From Epiperipatus broadwayi (lineage: Eukaryota > Onychophora > Udeonychophora > Euonychophora > Peripatidae): 64,000 bases of DNA. Positions within the stretch are counted from its first letter, which is position 1; each line of letters starts with the position of its first letter. The stretch covers positions 4,214,576-4,278,575 of the forward strand of contig JAQFVV010012490.1 of NCBI GenBank assembly GCA_028023455.1. Direction: 5' to 3'. Made by a program: the position numbers and the translations under genes. The notes beneath the pieces were generated by a model that ran no database searches, was not told where the DNA came from, and saw only the letters and a program-made list of their open reading frames with translations. This document shows positions 1 through 12,981 of this stretch, piece by piece.

Positions 1-328
1 CAAATTCTCTAGCTTTTTCTCCCTCCACCTGAATACATAGATTGAAATAATATCTCTGCATTATTGTTAGCGGTTTGGGGGAAAAATATTCTGTGAGAAT
101 CGCCAATGCCTTCTCAAAATTCAAGTCAGCCAGTGTTTCTGACCCCATTTGCGATTTTAAAATATTATAAGTTTGCGACCCGATTATCGTTATCAGCGTC
201 GCTAATTTTATTTCAGACTTTTTTATCTGATTGGCCTGCATATAGAAAATTAGGCACTCTTTGTAGCTTGACCAGTTCTCAGGGAATCCTGGATCAAAAG
301 CTTCCATCGAGCCAATTATACTAGCCAT
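1..328 (-). CDS. gag: Ty3/gypsy-type gag, N-terminal part, runs off the left edge
   Basis: This is the start of a retrotransposon capsid (gag) gene, open for 109 codons from an ATG at 328 down to base 1 without a stop. Seen directly: an N-terminal segment with FDPGFPENWSSYKE (about residues 11-24), then MQANQIKKSE (30-39), LITIIGSQTYNILK (45-58) and YFSPKP (81-86), and the read ends in VEGEKAREF. This is the typical order of the gypsy/Mag-type retrotransposon gag domain: a W-x-x-Y motif, an F..AN motif, LL..IG..TY..L, and L..H/YF.PKP followed by RF.F and a GE...F motif. The protein would act in cytoplasmic virus-like particles. The leader, primer-binding site and LTR lie just upstream on the same strand, which supports the start chosen. 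Lineage within Ty3/gypsy is inferred; the rest of gag and pol lie outside the window. Confidence 0.85.
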   Translation of the reverse strand, partial: MASIIGSMEAFDPGFPENWSSYKECLIFYMQANQIKKSEIKLATLITIIGSQTYNILKSQMGSETLADLNFEKALAILTEYFSPKPLTIMQRYYFNLCIQVEGEKAREF

Positions 329-771
329 TTTTTTATTTTTCTCTGTTATCACGTGAGAAAAATTTTTTTTTTCGTATATTTGCGAGTAACCACTCGATAC
401 AATTGTTCGACAATTTTTTTACTCCGCTAGGGTGAGCTTCTGTCTTTTTAGCAAGGCCAATTTTGATTGGTTTATGAAGCACCAATCGTGTTTATGATCA
501 CTTTGTTTCCTCCCTGAAATAAGTGATTTTGACAGTGGCTGTTTAGTAAATACTATCGTGTATTTTACTTGTTTTGCCAGCAATAAGTGATTTTAAGAAT
601 CACTGTTTAATAAATACTTGGACCGTATTTAAGTGTGATTTAGTAATCACAGCTTCATAACTTACGAGTGTGTGTCTAAATAATTGCGCACTCGCGTATT
701 TACGTTTTCCAAGTTTTTTCTTTTTCCAGCCGTGGGGGAAAAAAAAATCTTTTGTCCAACTGCGCCAAATC
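329..771 (-). promoter_or_regulatory. Untranslated leader and primer-binding site of the gypsy-type element
   Basis: Read on the minus strand, the sequence TTGGCGCAGTTGGAC (754-768) lies three bases after the LTR end. A motif of the type TGGCGCA... at this spot is what tRNA-primed gypsy elements carry as the minus-strand primer-binding site. The tRNA it matches was not checked. The remaining ~400 bases to the gag ATG hold no open frame. They include a direct repeat of about 64 bases (units starting near 518 and 582, each with AATAAGTGATTTT then TGTTTA-TAAATACT). Confidence 0.65.
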
Positions 772-1410
772 TGTTGTGTTTGGTCTGGATTACAGACCCA
801 ACTAACAGTAAATAATATAAAATAATACTGAAACAAGTATTATAATTTAATATATTTATTATGTACAAATATATACAAACAATATACAGTATACAAATGC
901 ATATTTATAAGTTGAATCTTGGAGTTTAACGTAACTCTTGTGTTCTGCCTGCCGCTTCCAGCCACACCTTATGGCTTGCCTCACGGGTAAGGTCTATGAC
1001 TCTTCCAGCTGTACAAGACAGCTTGCCTCGAGCCGAGTGTGATCTTAGCAGCATCCGGTCTCTGTGGGACTTGCCTAGCTGCGTAGATCTAAATAGCGTA
1101 GTGCTATTAATGGGAATACTTGCTGCTGTTTAGGTTAGCAGAGTTTCCCTGGGAGAACGCAAAGCGTCTGTTTAGGTTAGACACGTTCTTCCCTGATTCT
1201 CACAAAAGGCTGACTATTTATACCCAGATCCCTGACCTTATTGAAAACCTTCGGATTCAGCAAGCATCGTTGCTCATTGGTCTGCAATAATCATTGGCTA
1301 TGCTTTTATCTATACATCAGCCTATTGGCCTGTGGCAAACAATGCTTAATCCGATCAGATAAGGCGGCTTCTGGAATAGTCCACTTCTGGGAGAAGGGAG
1401 GACTATAACA
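772..1410 (-). mobile_element. 5' long terminal repeat of the gypsy-type element
   Basis: On the minus strand this 639-base segment begins TGTTATAGTCC (at 1410) and ends ACACAACA (at 772), giving TGTT...AACA ends as expected for an LTR. It directly precedes the primer-binding site and gag. Inside, TATAAATAG (1214-1222) is a TATA box in the right orientation and AATAAA (855-860) sits about 360 bases downstream as a polyadenylation signal. The segment is clearly richer in GC than its surroundings. The matching 3' LTR is outside the window, so boundaries rest on the TG/CA ends and the primer-binding site. The flanking five bases 1411-1415 (aatac) would be one target-site copy. Confidence 0.75.
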
Positions 1411-2661
1411 AATACATGATAAAATATTCTCTTATCTTTATTAAAATCTATTTAACCATCTAATTGTCATTTCACTATCTATTATTTTATCTGTCATTGA
1501 ATAAGCATTAATAATTACAACATGGTTATTTTAATTTCAAATGACATGAAAAGGAAAGGAGAAATAAAGATAAAGGACATAAAGTTAAAGGTCAGTTTTT
1601 TTTTTTTTTTTGTGATATATACCTAAACTAATCCTTAAACTCATACACATCAAAATATTTCATATCCATTTCTCTTTCTTCAATATCTTGCAATGCTGTT
1701 TTTAATCTTTTTTATAACCAACCTTTATTTTTAAAAGACTTAATGCTTTGCCTGATTGTACATCTTGACTGTATTTTATTTCTAAACATTTCCTTTCATG
1801 AAAGCAATCAGCATTGTATCTCTTTAGAACATCTTCAAAATAATCTTTATATTGTAAATGAAATTTACACTTTTTATTAAAAATATGTTTAACTTCATTA
1901 TGTAATATTTTTCCAGAATTCTGTTGCTATTCATTCATTTCACATATTTAGTGAATAAGTATTTGCAAACTGTTATGGAGTATCATTAAATGAAAATTTG
2001 CAGTATTTTTATGTTGAAACAGAGGATATCCATATTACACTTCCATTCATTGTTAGTTTATGTATAACTAATTTAATTGGTTAACTGAAGCAGTAGATAT
2101 TGAACTCTATTTTGTATCTGAGCATTCAAGTCTGCTTGTCTATCTAAAATATCATAAAGATATTTAAACTGATTTATCTTCTCAAATGATGATTATCTGT
2201 TTGAAAGTTTCTGAGTTTTTGAACATTAATTACTAAATCAAAGAATTTGTAAGTTATATTCAGAATATTTAAAACTTTCTACAAATATAGCATTGAATTG
2301 GTAAGCTTAACACAAGTCCAAGAAGTTATTTGTTTTGCTTTTACTTGGTTTGTATCCCAGATAAATAACTTTCTATATATCTAATTTGTTCTGATTTTTT
2401 TATCATCTTCCACTTTTAACCATTTAAAATTTGGGATGTTTATTTTTTGTTGTAAATGTAGGTATATTTATTTTTCAGTCCAAAATTTATAGAAATTTTA
2501 TCACTTCTTTTTTAAAATGTAAGCTTATTTTTATTATCTTCAAAGTTTGCCACCTTATTTACAAAAGTGATACAGAGAATCTTACAATCTAATGATTATT
2601 TCAGTTTTGACTGAACAATATTCACTGCTCTTCTAAATAAATATTAAACAACACTCTAGTT
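1411..2661. other. AT-rich noncoding interval
   Basis: I see no credible gene or recognisable repeat. Open frames are short and have the composition of random AT-rich DNA. A T14-type run occurs near 1597. Confidence 0.6.
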
Positions 2662-3191
2662 CAGAGGTTTCCAATTTTCTTTACCAATAACTCCCTTCAA
2701 AGTTAATTAGATTCTTGCAATATACCAGAAATTTTAGAACAAAACATAACAAGTTATACAAATAGTTTATATTTCTTATAAATAAATAAATAAATTTATC
2801 ATATAATATTTATATTTATTTAAAAAATTACCAAAATAGTTTTAATCCTAATGTGATACTTGTGCTTGTTTTTTCTCATAATTTCTTTATTCTAGGATAA
2901 ATTGTAGATAAGGAAACCTTGAGTTCTTGTTCCATGGAAAATAGTTTCATATTTTTTGCTTTTAATTTTGGTCACTGATAAATATGTCAGTTTGCATAAA
3001 TATGAGATAGAGAAAGGCAATAAATTTTTTGGAATTATTGTAGCTTGTGAGTGTTTTTCTAGATTTTATGTATTTTTAATTTTAGTAAGCTTGTATTAAT
3101 TTTTTAGTATAAATTTTGATATTTTGCCAACATACCTGAGGTACTTTCATGACACACAAATGGGTCATGACACACATGTTTGGAAACACTG
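2662..3191. mobile_element. Old nonautonomous hAT-type element
   Basis: The left end reads CAGAGGTTTCCAA and the right end, reverse-complemented, reads CAGTGTTTCCAAA, a pattern typical of hAT terminal repeats. The eight bases outside each end are ctctagtt (2654-2661) and ctttagtg (3192-3199), which match at six of eight positions, in keeping with an 8 bp target duplication that has decayed. The 530-base body is noncoding and AT-rich. Its right flank runs directly into another element at 3197. Confidence 0.6.
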
Positions 3192-3196
3192 CTTTA

Positions 3197-3453
3197 GTGC
3201 CATCTACTGTAAGCCTGAATAATCAATGATTACTAAATGCCTTATTGTATTTTAAAAATTTGAAATTCAGGATATTGGTTTAAATGGGTATTAGAGTTAA
3301 AGATAATTGCTAGATTCACAACTACATTATTTTCAACTTTAAATCCAAGCCTCTTTGAAGACAAAATCCAGAAACCTGTCTGAGGGATAGGGATTTCAAA
3401 TGTAATAAAGCATTTGGTAATCACTGATTATTCAAGTGTTTAGTAGATAGCAC
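3197..3453. mobile_element. 257 bp mariner-type miniature inverted-repeat element
   Basis: The ends are long imperfect inverted repeats of about 70 bases: the left arm starts GTGCCATCTACTG and the right arm, reverse-complemented, starts GTGCTATCTACTA. Both then share TTGAATAATCA/CTGAATAATCA and a TGATTAC-AAATGC block. Each end is bounded by TA (3195-3196 and 3454-3455), the target duplication of the Tc1/mariner group. No coding capacity is visible. Confidence 0.7.
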
Positions 3454-3455
3454 TA

Positions 3456-5489
3456 GAATAAAGTTTTTGTTTTATCATATATTGTATGAGCTAAAGAATT
3501 GAGTAATTTATTGCTAATATCAAGCAAAACAGAAATCAGAAAACTATCATTACTATTCTCCTTCTATTTTTCTGAGAGAGGCTTTGTGATTAGCACAAAT
3601 ATTCAGCCTGAGTTTTAAATCTGGAGTGTATAAATTTTGGATTTTTTTTTCAATCACAAATTACTTTAGGATTTTTTTTTAATAGTATCAAGCTGTAGTC
3701 CATCTAATTGTCTATTCTGTAATTATCAGCACATGGGCTATCTAGTTATTATAGCAGTATGTAAACATCTTAATTTAGGTTGATCAGATAATGAAAGACC
3801 ACCATTGGTGGTTAAGGGAGTTATTTTACTTTTGAAATACTAATCCATAACTTACTTTTACATTTATCTCTTTAGTATTAAAATAAGCAAAAGATAGATA
3901 GTTTTCTTTGTATTATAGCTTTTTTTTGCCTTCTATAGAATAAATTTTTATTTCTGTTTTATTGCTTTCTTTACATATCTCTTCTGTAGAATATATTTTT
4001 ATTCATATGCAAATTCCCTCTATAGGATCAAATATTACTTTTAATTTTGCATGTTCTGCATATTTTTTTATACATGTCAAAATATTATTGTTTAGTAACT
4101 TAAATGTATATATTATTATACATTAATTTATTTCTAAAATGAAAAATCAAATCTCATATCATTGGGAATAATTACATAATTTAATTATTCAAAAAATTAA
4201 TTAGAAAAACTTTGATTTTTAATTTTTATTTTTTTTTAATCAAAAAAGTTGTTTTATGTAGACTTAACATATTTTTTGCATCAAATTTATTATTAGTAGA
4301 CTTCAAATGATCTTTGTAACTTAAAATAAGAAAAACCAAGCTTATATATATATATTTCAATTAATTTTTACTTTCATTTGCTTTTTATAGGTAAGAAAAG
4401 ATATACAAACTGTATATATATAATATGGCATTTAATATTCCACTGAAAGAAAATTTTGATTACAAATATTTGATATTTATTTTTCATTTTGCTCTATTTC
4501 ACAAAACATGCATTATTATAACTCATGCTATAAATTTATAAATGGGGAAAGAGGATAGATAAATTGATTAGGGAAAAAAGTAGTGTTTTAAAAAATGAAT
4601 TTGGTTCCAGTGTATTGCATAGATATCTAAATAGTTAAAATAATCAATCTAAAACAAAATTGAGACAGACATACATTTAAGCAGATTTTTGTTCCTTATT
4701 GGAATCTTATTATTATGTTTCTTTTTTATAAAATCACGTGACCCCAATGGAAATTATTTACATTATATTACAATAATTATAATTAGTAAAATACATATAT
4801 GTATATAAAAATGAATAAACTAATTACAAATCTTTATATATATATAAAACAATCTACAAAAATAATATTTTAATTATAACTCTACAATTTCCAATAATCT
4901 AACTATGCTCACTTCCCCCCTAACTATGCTGGAACCAATTTTTTAACATTGAAATTTGATCATTTAAAGTATTTTTTAATCATATGGATAGTATAGTGTG
5001 CCTTATATAATTTTTATTATAACATATATAATTTTAATATATATATAAAATACAGAATTTTTTTAACATATACACACATATTTATGTTAGCAATTGAGAG
5101 ATTGAACATAATTTTATATGTATATACTGACTCAAATTTAGGTTACTACAATGTGAAGGTATTCATTTGATCATTTTCTCTCTTCAAAAGATAAAGCTTA
5201 CTATTATTCATTCTTCTTGTAATGAACATTGATAATGATGCAAACAAAATGCAGAATATTCTAAATCTACATGAAGTTTAGACCATTCTTTAAATTTATG
5301 CAACTATCCTTTACTTGTAGTAAGTGGCATAGCACCACTTTTTTTCTGTGAATTGTTTGTTTAAGTCTTCATATAAACTGAATGTCTTTTGATCCAATAG
5401 TTTACCATTTAATATTATTTTTTCCTGAACATTTTTTCTATTCATATTTTTCATCTTCAAATTTAATACATTTTCAGTCTTAACTAAAT
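3456..5489. other. AT-rich noncoding interval
   Basis: Only AT-rich sequence with short (AT)n tracts (near 4344, 4420, 4795, 4837 and 5036). I see no gene. Confidence 0.6.
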
Positions 5490-6009
5490 ACAGTAGCAAA
5501 CTCTCCAGACAGTAATGCCATCCAGTGCAAGTTATAGAAATCAATGGATGCTAGAAAGTTTGTGCTTAAAATTCCTATCTAGTACCCACTCATCCAATTC
5601 CCCAGACTAGTTTCTAGCTTGTGATTTTAGTTGGTGAGGAGTCTTGGATCTGAGAGCACTGCATCTATATCTTAGAACTCTCCTGCAGCCACTTTTTACC
5701 TATTTAGTTAATTATAAAGCTATGAATCTAAGATGAAAACACAATAATGTTTTAAATCAAAGCTAATTCATTTGTAAAATCATACAGATCTGAACTCAAT
5801 TCAGTATCTGTACATTTTGGTGTTTTTGGTTTTTTAAAACCCTCGGTCATTCATTATCCTATGGGCAGGATTGATATAAAACCATCAAAATATCACATGA
5901 TCACCATTTTCCATGCTTACACTGGGTGGCACTTCAGTCTGGAGAATTTGCTACTGTTTTAACAGCTTGTGTAAGCATAGGAAATGTTGATCATATGATG
6001 TTTTAGTGG
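5490..6009. repeat. Nested inverted repeats
   Basis: Two overlapping inverted-repeat pairs are visible. The block 5490-5531 (ACAGTAGCAAACTCTCCAGA onward) is the reverse complement of 5916-5957 with a few changes. A second pair, 5882-5922 and 5969-6009, has arms of 41 bases with a 46-base spacer. The arm CCATGCTTACAC is shared by both structures, so alternative hairpins are possible. This looks like remains of one or two TIR elements; there is no coding potential. Confidence 0.6.
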
Positions 6010-9000
6010 CTCTTTATTAATATCACATACTATGGATATAATTTAAGCTGTTTTTGAAATTCAAGTAATGTTAACTAACATTCATTTTTTTTTCTATTTT
6101 AAAAATTGATAATTTGTTTTATGCATCCATTTGAATGGACTTTTATTTTTTTCTAATTCATGCAGAGAAAATAATAAGTGCAATATTTTTAGTGATTGCA
6201 ATTATGTCCCATGAGAAAGTGCATGTCACAAGAAAATGGCTGTTGTTGTACAAGCAAATAGAGATTATTATTTGGGAGACAGGATAGAAATTATAGATAC
6301 CAAGAAAAAGAAATGAAAGTAAGTATTTTATATGGAGGTATAAAGGAAAATATAGAGCATTTATTTTTGATATGTAAGATACTGCAATACAAATAGAATT
6401 CATTATAAGAGGAGGAGAAACAGATCAAGTGATAGCAATTTTTTTGTTTAAACCTTTATTACAAGAATGAGGAATATAATTAAATGATTTTATAAATTAC
6501 ATATTTTTTATTAATTGGAGTGGGCTATAAAAAATTGATTTGTGTAATGAATAAGAAGAAATAAATGAATTTATAATAATACAAATAGGTTTCAGAGTTT
6601 TAACCAAATTAAACCTTTTATGCACAGAAATTTTGAATTTCATTTAAGGAGAATCCATTTTAGAATCACATCTCAAATGAGGATTTTTAAGCAACTTTAT
6701 ATATTTTTTTCTGTACAGATAACCATGGCCAATATATCAAGCCTTCCAATTATGGGACAGTAAATGGGGTATATCCCTGTTCTTAGATAGAGGATAAAAC
6801 AAGGAAGGAAAAACCCTATATTTAATTAATATCTTTTTTTCACTGTTCTCTGTATAAGAATTCCAATGAGGTTTTTTTGCTTGAATTCAATGATAAGAAA
6901 ATTCTAAAAGTTGGTTGCTTCTTTTTTTTTTTTATACCTGTGTCATGAATATGTCTCTTTCAGATTTTTTTTTTTTTCCAAAGAAAAATAATTATTAATA
7001 TACTTGAAATCACAAAGGATTGTATAACTTCTATCAAGAATAGTTCGATATGCTTTTATCAATTCAGAACATATTAGATAGCTATCTGTGTTGGTTATAA
7101 ATGGATAAGCTGAAAAAAATCACGATATTATTTGGAAATATTGCACAGTTGATTTTTAGGATTTGACATTGAAGTATATATTTATGTATACAACCAAATG
7201 ATAAAATGGTAATAATAATCTAAGTAATTTTTCCTTCAAAAAATTTTAATATATACAACCAATCAATTATCCTATCCAAAACCTTGTCATCAAAACAAAA
7301 TAATCAGCCAATCAACTCATCCAGGATAATTATTTCATAGTTTTACATATATTTGATATCTATAATAAAAGATGTTTGTGCATTACATAAGCCATGAAAC
7401 AGTTTTCCTGAAAGAATTGAATAGTTGATACTTTAGCATGAAGTCAAATTTAATGTGTTATCAAATGCAGATAATTCAAGTTTATGTTTCATGAATTTCT
7501 TTGATGAAGACATAGAGAACTTTTACATAGATGTAATGAATGTTTTTGAACAAATTGAATATTTTAAAATTGTGCAAGAGATTTAATGATAGAATTAAAA
7601 AACCAGTAGAAAATAAAAATATTGTGAATAAATGTGGATATAGATATAGAAATAAGAAATGATATAAACTTTAAGAGTTTGTTGAAAAAGAAAGGGTGAG
7701 CATTATAATTCTTTTTCCAATAAATTCCCAAAGAATAAATGGACATAAGTATTCAAATGAGAGTAAAATGAGGTTAAATTATATTTTAACAAAAATTATG
7801 TTTTTCAAGACAGTAACATGTTTAATAGATTTAGCACAAAGATATAAAATATGTTTTAATGCAAAACTATTGATATAGGTGATTTTTCAACGATTGAAAA
7901 AAAGAAATTATATTTTAAAGTTAGAATATAATTTTATTCATGCAATTAGGTTTGTCTTGCCAGGATACAAATAGAAATAGTAGCAAAGTGTTAGATCTGT
8001 GTTTGCATGCTGTATTATTAAATCAAAGACTTCTGTATATTTTCAATGGAGAAAAATTTCAGAAAATTATTAAGTTTGTATTTGAAGTCACATGATGTTT
8101 CATAGAAATAAAAAAAGGAAAGTATCTTTTGTAAATATACTCAATATATTAAATATGTTTAATGTGTAACAAAGTGTTTATTATTTTAACACATGAAGTA
8201 GTTGTGTAAATTAAAATTATTTTTTTATTTGACACATTAATTGACAATTATTGATCTTTTTTTTTTTTTTGACAAACCTAGATTTATTAACCTAATGCTA
8301 TGTTTAGAGCCATTTATCGATTATTCTCAATGTTTTCTTTAACATAAATGTTAGCATATTGATTTAAAAGTATAAAAAATACAAATAGAAATGATGTCAG
8401 AAATAATTAAATGAAAATTTCTTGTAAGAAGAGAAAATTATAAATTACTGAAATATCTTTATATTTCTTGCAATATTTAAAAATGTTATAACATAAATAT
8501 GTTAATTTAGAATATATTTAAGTAATAAACTATTAACTATAGTCAATACATTGAAATTTAGAAACATATGTTTTTTACTCAACAACAGATTTTAAATTCT
8601 AAGCCAAGAGTGGTTAAACAATAGCCCATGCTCAAGTATAAGGTTTTGTTTTAAATTTTATCATAAACATCTTAAATTATATAAACAAATAATATATATT
8701 AGTAAAACATATGTCATGTGTCTAAATCTACTTAATTAGTATATAACTGATTGTGAGTTGGAAACTACATAACTTTTGTTAAATATATTAAAAAAATCTT
8801 GTAACAAGTCATGACAAGTACTAAAATGTGGCACTTATTTTTTTTAAAATTTTGAATCTAAATATTTTTTGTCAAATTTTTTTGTATGTTACATTAGTTT
8901 TTAAATTGCTGGCAAATAAGAAATTGAGTTTTATCAAATTGGAAGTTCCATGGGTGGATATTGTTGCCCGACAATAAACATCAAAATTGTCCCATAAAGA

Positions 9001-10903
9001 TTGTGGACCAAAAGTTTGTTTCTTTATCAAGTTATCTTGGAAACAAAATCATTCATATATAGACCTACACACACATACAATGCCAGATATCTTACAATTT
9101 CTCAAAATTGATTTTAAATGCTTTATTTTATGAAAATTATTTGAAAATACAAAGTTGGTTTCCAAATTGCTTGTAATATTTTTCTTTGCCATGAATACAC
9201 TGTATATTAAAAAATGACATTTTTTATGTGGTCTGCTAGAGATCTTATAGAAATCTATATGACCCATGATCAGAAAAATTTGTCCACTCACTTTTATAAT
9301 GAAATTTTATTTTCCATCTCTGATTATTATGTATATATAATTCAATACAAATATGTCTTTTAAGAATGACTCTGCTTTGAATTATTTTAATGATCCATGA
9401 TCTCAAATGCTATTGCAAAACTAATAACCCACATTTATTGTTGCTTTTTTCAAGAAATTGTGATTAGTAATTTATTTAGTCTTATCAAAATTTTTATTTT
9501 TTATTTAAATTTTTCTAAGCATTGCAGTATACATATTATTACTAACTGATAACATTCTATCAAAAATAAAATTTCTTTGAGAATTTAGTTTGTTATATGA
9601 GTACTTTACTAATGAAAAACATTTCTAATTTGATTCTTTGGCAGAGCTCTAAGGAAATAAAAGAGAGGATGTCTCATTTTGGCCAATTTATATTGAATTA
9701 CTTTGCCAGATTTTTGATTATCATTTGTATTTCATAAGTAACTGAAGGAATATTTCATCTGTGATACTTTATCATTTTTTTGCTACTGTCTTAATGCATT
9801 TTAACATCTTATATTTAAAATGTCATTGTAAGTTTTAATACAGAATCAGATACAATTCAAGTATTTTTTTTGCTGCCCCTCAAAAAATTCTATTGTTGTT
9901 CCCTGACACTTATCACTTATAATTCCCTATTAAGAGTTTGTCTACATTTTCAATTAGAATTTAGTTGTGTATTCAAAATGCAAGCACTCATAATATTAAT
10001 AAATAAAACAATAAATAATAAATAAATGATGAAATGTAATTAATAGCAAAAAGTTACTGATACACACGAACACAGTATATATAGTTCACTTATGGTTCAC
10101 TTCCCACAATGCACTTAACAACTGACTGCTTTCTAGATGGTTTCCTCTGGCCTAAGTTTCATAAACACTTTGACTCTGTTCATCTGCTGTTCACAATCAT
10201 GTTGATTTCACACTAGAGTGCTGCACCATCACTTAAGCTTCTGTCAGCTATCATCACTTAAAATCTTTCAGCAACTATTCACTTGGTAAATTCACTGGAA
10301 TGAGAACAATGCACTTTGCTGTCAAAACTATTTTTACATGTAGGTTTGTTTCCGGCCATTCAGGATTCATTTTTGATTGCTATCAGTTTTGTATTTTTTA
10401 TTGGTATTTTTAATTAGTAATATCTATTGTATCAAGAAATATTTGTAATTAGCAAATATTTCTTGGCAATTAGCAAATGCAATTTTCTTATTGCAAATAT
10501 GTAAATATTTTCCTTTGTTACATTCTACGCGAATTTAATCATTAATTAAATCCTTATCATATATATATTTTAAATATGAATTACATGTACTATGGGTCTG
10601 GATCAATTTAAATTCTAAATGATAACATTATTAATCCAATAAACATCACATGACCACCACTAATTGTTGACACAAGTATTGTAGTCAATTTTAAATAAAA
10701 AGTTGTGGGAGATAATGTATAGCATATATTTTATCCAAAAGTCATCCTAATTCCAATGAAATCTCATAAACAAATTTGAAATTACTGTAAGTTTTTAAAA
10801 GACTGAATACCCTGACATATGATAGCACACTTGCTTCACTACACAAGAGATATAATTATATTTTTGTTCCTCTACTTCATAAGAACTTTAATTATTTATA
10901 TAA
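6010..10903. other. Long AT-rich interval, no gene seen
   Basis: No convincing exon or recognised element was found over almost 5 kb. A segment at about 10080-10370 is less AT-rich than its surroundings and may be an unrecognised repeat. A perfect 13-base hairpin, CAAGAAATATTTG with a 7-base loop, lies at 10433-10465. Confidence 0.55.
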
Positions 10904-11312
10904 TAGATTGTGAAATATTACTCATTAAATGGATAATCTTTAGTTTAATGAATGACTAATAAAAATTATTTATATACTTTTTTTAAATCATTTGTGTCAA
11001 TATTGTGAAGACAGTATGTTTGACACAGGTCAATTCAATGAAATTAGAGTAATTTGCTATCTATATATACTGAACAATGATAAAGATATGTGTAAGAAAT
11101 TGTGATATGGGCCAACTGATGACTGCTGGTTCAGCATGAAATATGCATTTTGGGAAATGTACATTTTTTTTACATTTCTATGGTCATATATTTATGATTA
11201 CCTCCCTTCATAAGATGTTAAAAGGGTATAGAAACTACTCCCTATCTTGGTGAGAATGATATAGTGAAAATTATACTACAGAAATATTATTCATAGATTG
11301 TGAAATATCTTG
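10904..11312. repeat. Dispersed repeat, copy A
   Basis: This segment matches 18840-19205 over some 300 bases, for example GGGCCAACTGATGA, TTTATGATTAC and ACTACAGAAATATTATTC. In copy A the block CATTAAATGGATAATC...GACTAATAAA comes before the main body, whereas in copy B it follows. A short direct repeat ATAGATTGTGAAATAT brackets copy A (about 10904 and 11297). That order suggests the family can exist in tandem and that A is a permuted segment of such an array. Confidence 0.6.
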
Positions 11313-11976
11313 TTTTTTAATCATAATATTGTTTTTTTTTTTTCTATTATGAGACACTTTCACAGTAAATCTTCTTGATAAATTGAAGTCTATAATCATT
11401 AAAAGATAATGATTTGAAATTGTTGGTTAGAATAATTTTTTAGAAAGTGCCATTAATTCACACAAACAGAATTTCCTCTGTACATTTTGCTATTAAAGGA
11501 AATGAGCCTGTGTGCAGTATATAATCAAACAAACTACTTTATTTGTTAATTTTCTATAAATTGTCTTTAAATATTTAGCCTGATTTTGTTGATTAAGTCT
11601 TTCTTGCAGAGTTTATATTCAATAGAAGTATTTGATTTTAGTTAGCAAATATATATTATTAATCAAATAATTTCTATTAATAATTATATGTATATATTAA
11701 CTGCTTCGGTGTTTTGGGTGGACCATCTGCGATTCGTTGAAGTTCGGTTATCTTTTCAAAATTATGAAAAAACTAAGAGGACTACACATGCATGAATACC
11801 ACAATTCTGTATGCCTTTTTTCGTAGTTTCTGTAGGTAGTCGCCATTTTTTTCTACGACAAAAAATAAAGTTTTTATTAATTTTTTTCCAAGGAAAGTCA
11901 ATTATTTTTATTAATTTTTTTCTCAGTTTTTTAGATTACATGGAAACAAATGACTCAAAGAAATTAATTGGCAGCT

Positions 11977-12274
11977 ATGGATTCAGAAACAGATTCTTTC
12001 AGCCTCGACGAATTTGAAATTCCTAAACCATTTGATTCCAACGATAGTATTACATACAGTGATCTACAGGAATACTTCACATCATCATCCAAAGAAGAAG
12101 AAGCAACCACTTTACCAGTGAAAAGGCAAAGAAAAAATACAAATTTTGTTCCGGATGATAGCAATAGAGCAGGCCCATCAACTAGAGCTTCTAATATGCC
12201 TTCAAACATTACTACAGGACCAGTCAATGTAGAGAATTTCACAAAGACTCCAGGTTTGAAGTTTTCGATGGTGG
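11977..12274 (+). CDS. Candidate first coding exon of an unidentified gene
   Basis: The frame is open from an ATG with a strong context (gct ATG G) to a possible splice donor G|GTGAAT at 12274/12275, 99 codons plus one base. The product is acidic and serine-rich: MDSETDSFSLDEFEIPKPFD at the start, a basic patch VKRQRKN near residue 49, and a serine/threonine-rich stretch GPSTRASN near residue 67, then FTKTPGLKFSMV. It looks disordered with a possible nuclear signal. Codon choice and amino acid mix are unlike nearby random frames. Without splicing the frame stops at 12318. An upstream ATG at 11940 opens a short frame that overlaps it. The N terminus of a piggyBac-like transposase was considered, because a ...PG...LDFF pattern follows if translation reads through the donor, but no domesticated transposase core is visible. 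Function unknown. Confidence 0.45.
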
Positions 12275-12464
12275 GTGAATATTCTATCTTAGATTTTTTT
12301 TATATGTTATGTGTGTAAAAATTATTGAAGAAACGAATAAATGTGCCACTAAGGAGAAATGTATGCATGATTGGAAAAACGTATTTATAAAATTCGACCT
12401 ACTATAAAAAAATGGAATGTTAATTTCAAAGTTGCATACCAGTTGCATAGAGAGATTGCATTTT

Positions 12465-12570
12465 TTTATTGTTTTTGTTTTACAAACTTAGTTTTTATTA
12501 TTTTTGTTTTACTAACTTAGTTTTTATTATTTTTGTTTTACTAACTTAGTTTTTATTGTTTTTGTTTTAC
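12465..12570. repeat. 29 bp tandem repeat
   Basis: Three to four copies of a 29-base unit containing TTTTTGTTTTACTAACTTAG. The CTTAG landmarks at 12487, 12516 and 12545 are exactly 29 bases apart. Confidence 0.85.
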
Positions 12571-12981
12571 TGATTACTTTTGCCAATTGGTAAATGAGAT
12601 CTGGGATGATTTATCTTTTATAAATAATAATATTGAATAATATGAAATATTTAATATTTTGTATATTTATATTAGATAATACGAACAGGTATGCTTCTCT
12701 GGAAGATATATCCTGAAAGAGGTAGAATATAAACATTTTTTTAATATATAAATATGTGCCTATAAAACCTTTTTAGTAATCTTTGACTTCTCATATTCTA
12801 AATTTGTAAATTGTTTTCTGTATTGGCAATGATTATTGAGTATGATGATGTTATGAACAAGGTTGGTTTATCCAAAGTCTAAAATCAAAATAATTTATAG
12901 AGATAAGTAATAATATCTACACTTGTTTTATTATTTTTACATTCTGATAGAATTCTAATTTTTTTTTTTATCTTTTATTAG

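Noticed and set aside
11968-12318. Unspliced 116-codon frame read as a piggyBac transposase fragment
   Set aside because: The ...PG...LDFF pattern is too short to rely on, TTAA-bounded terminal repeats were not found, and splicing at 12274 gives a better model.
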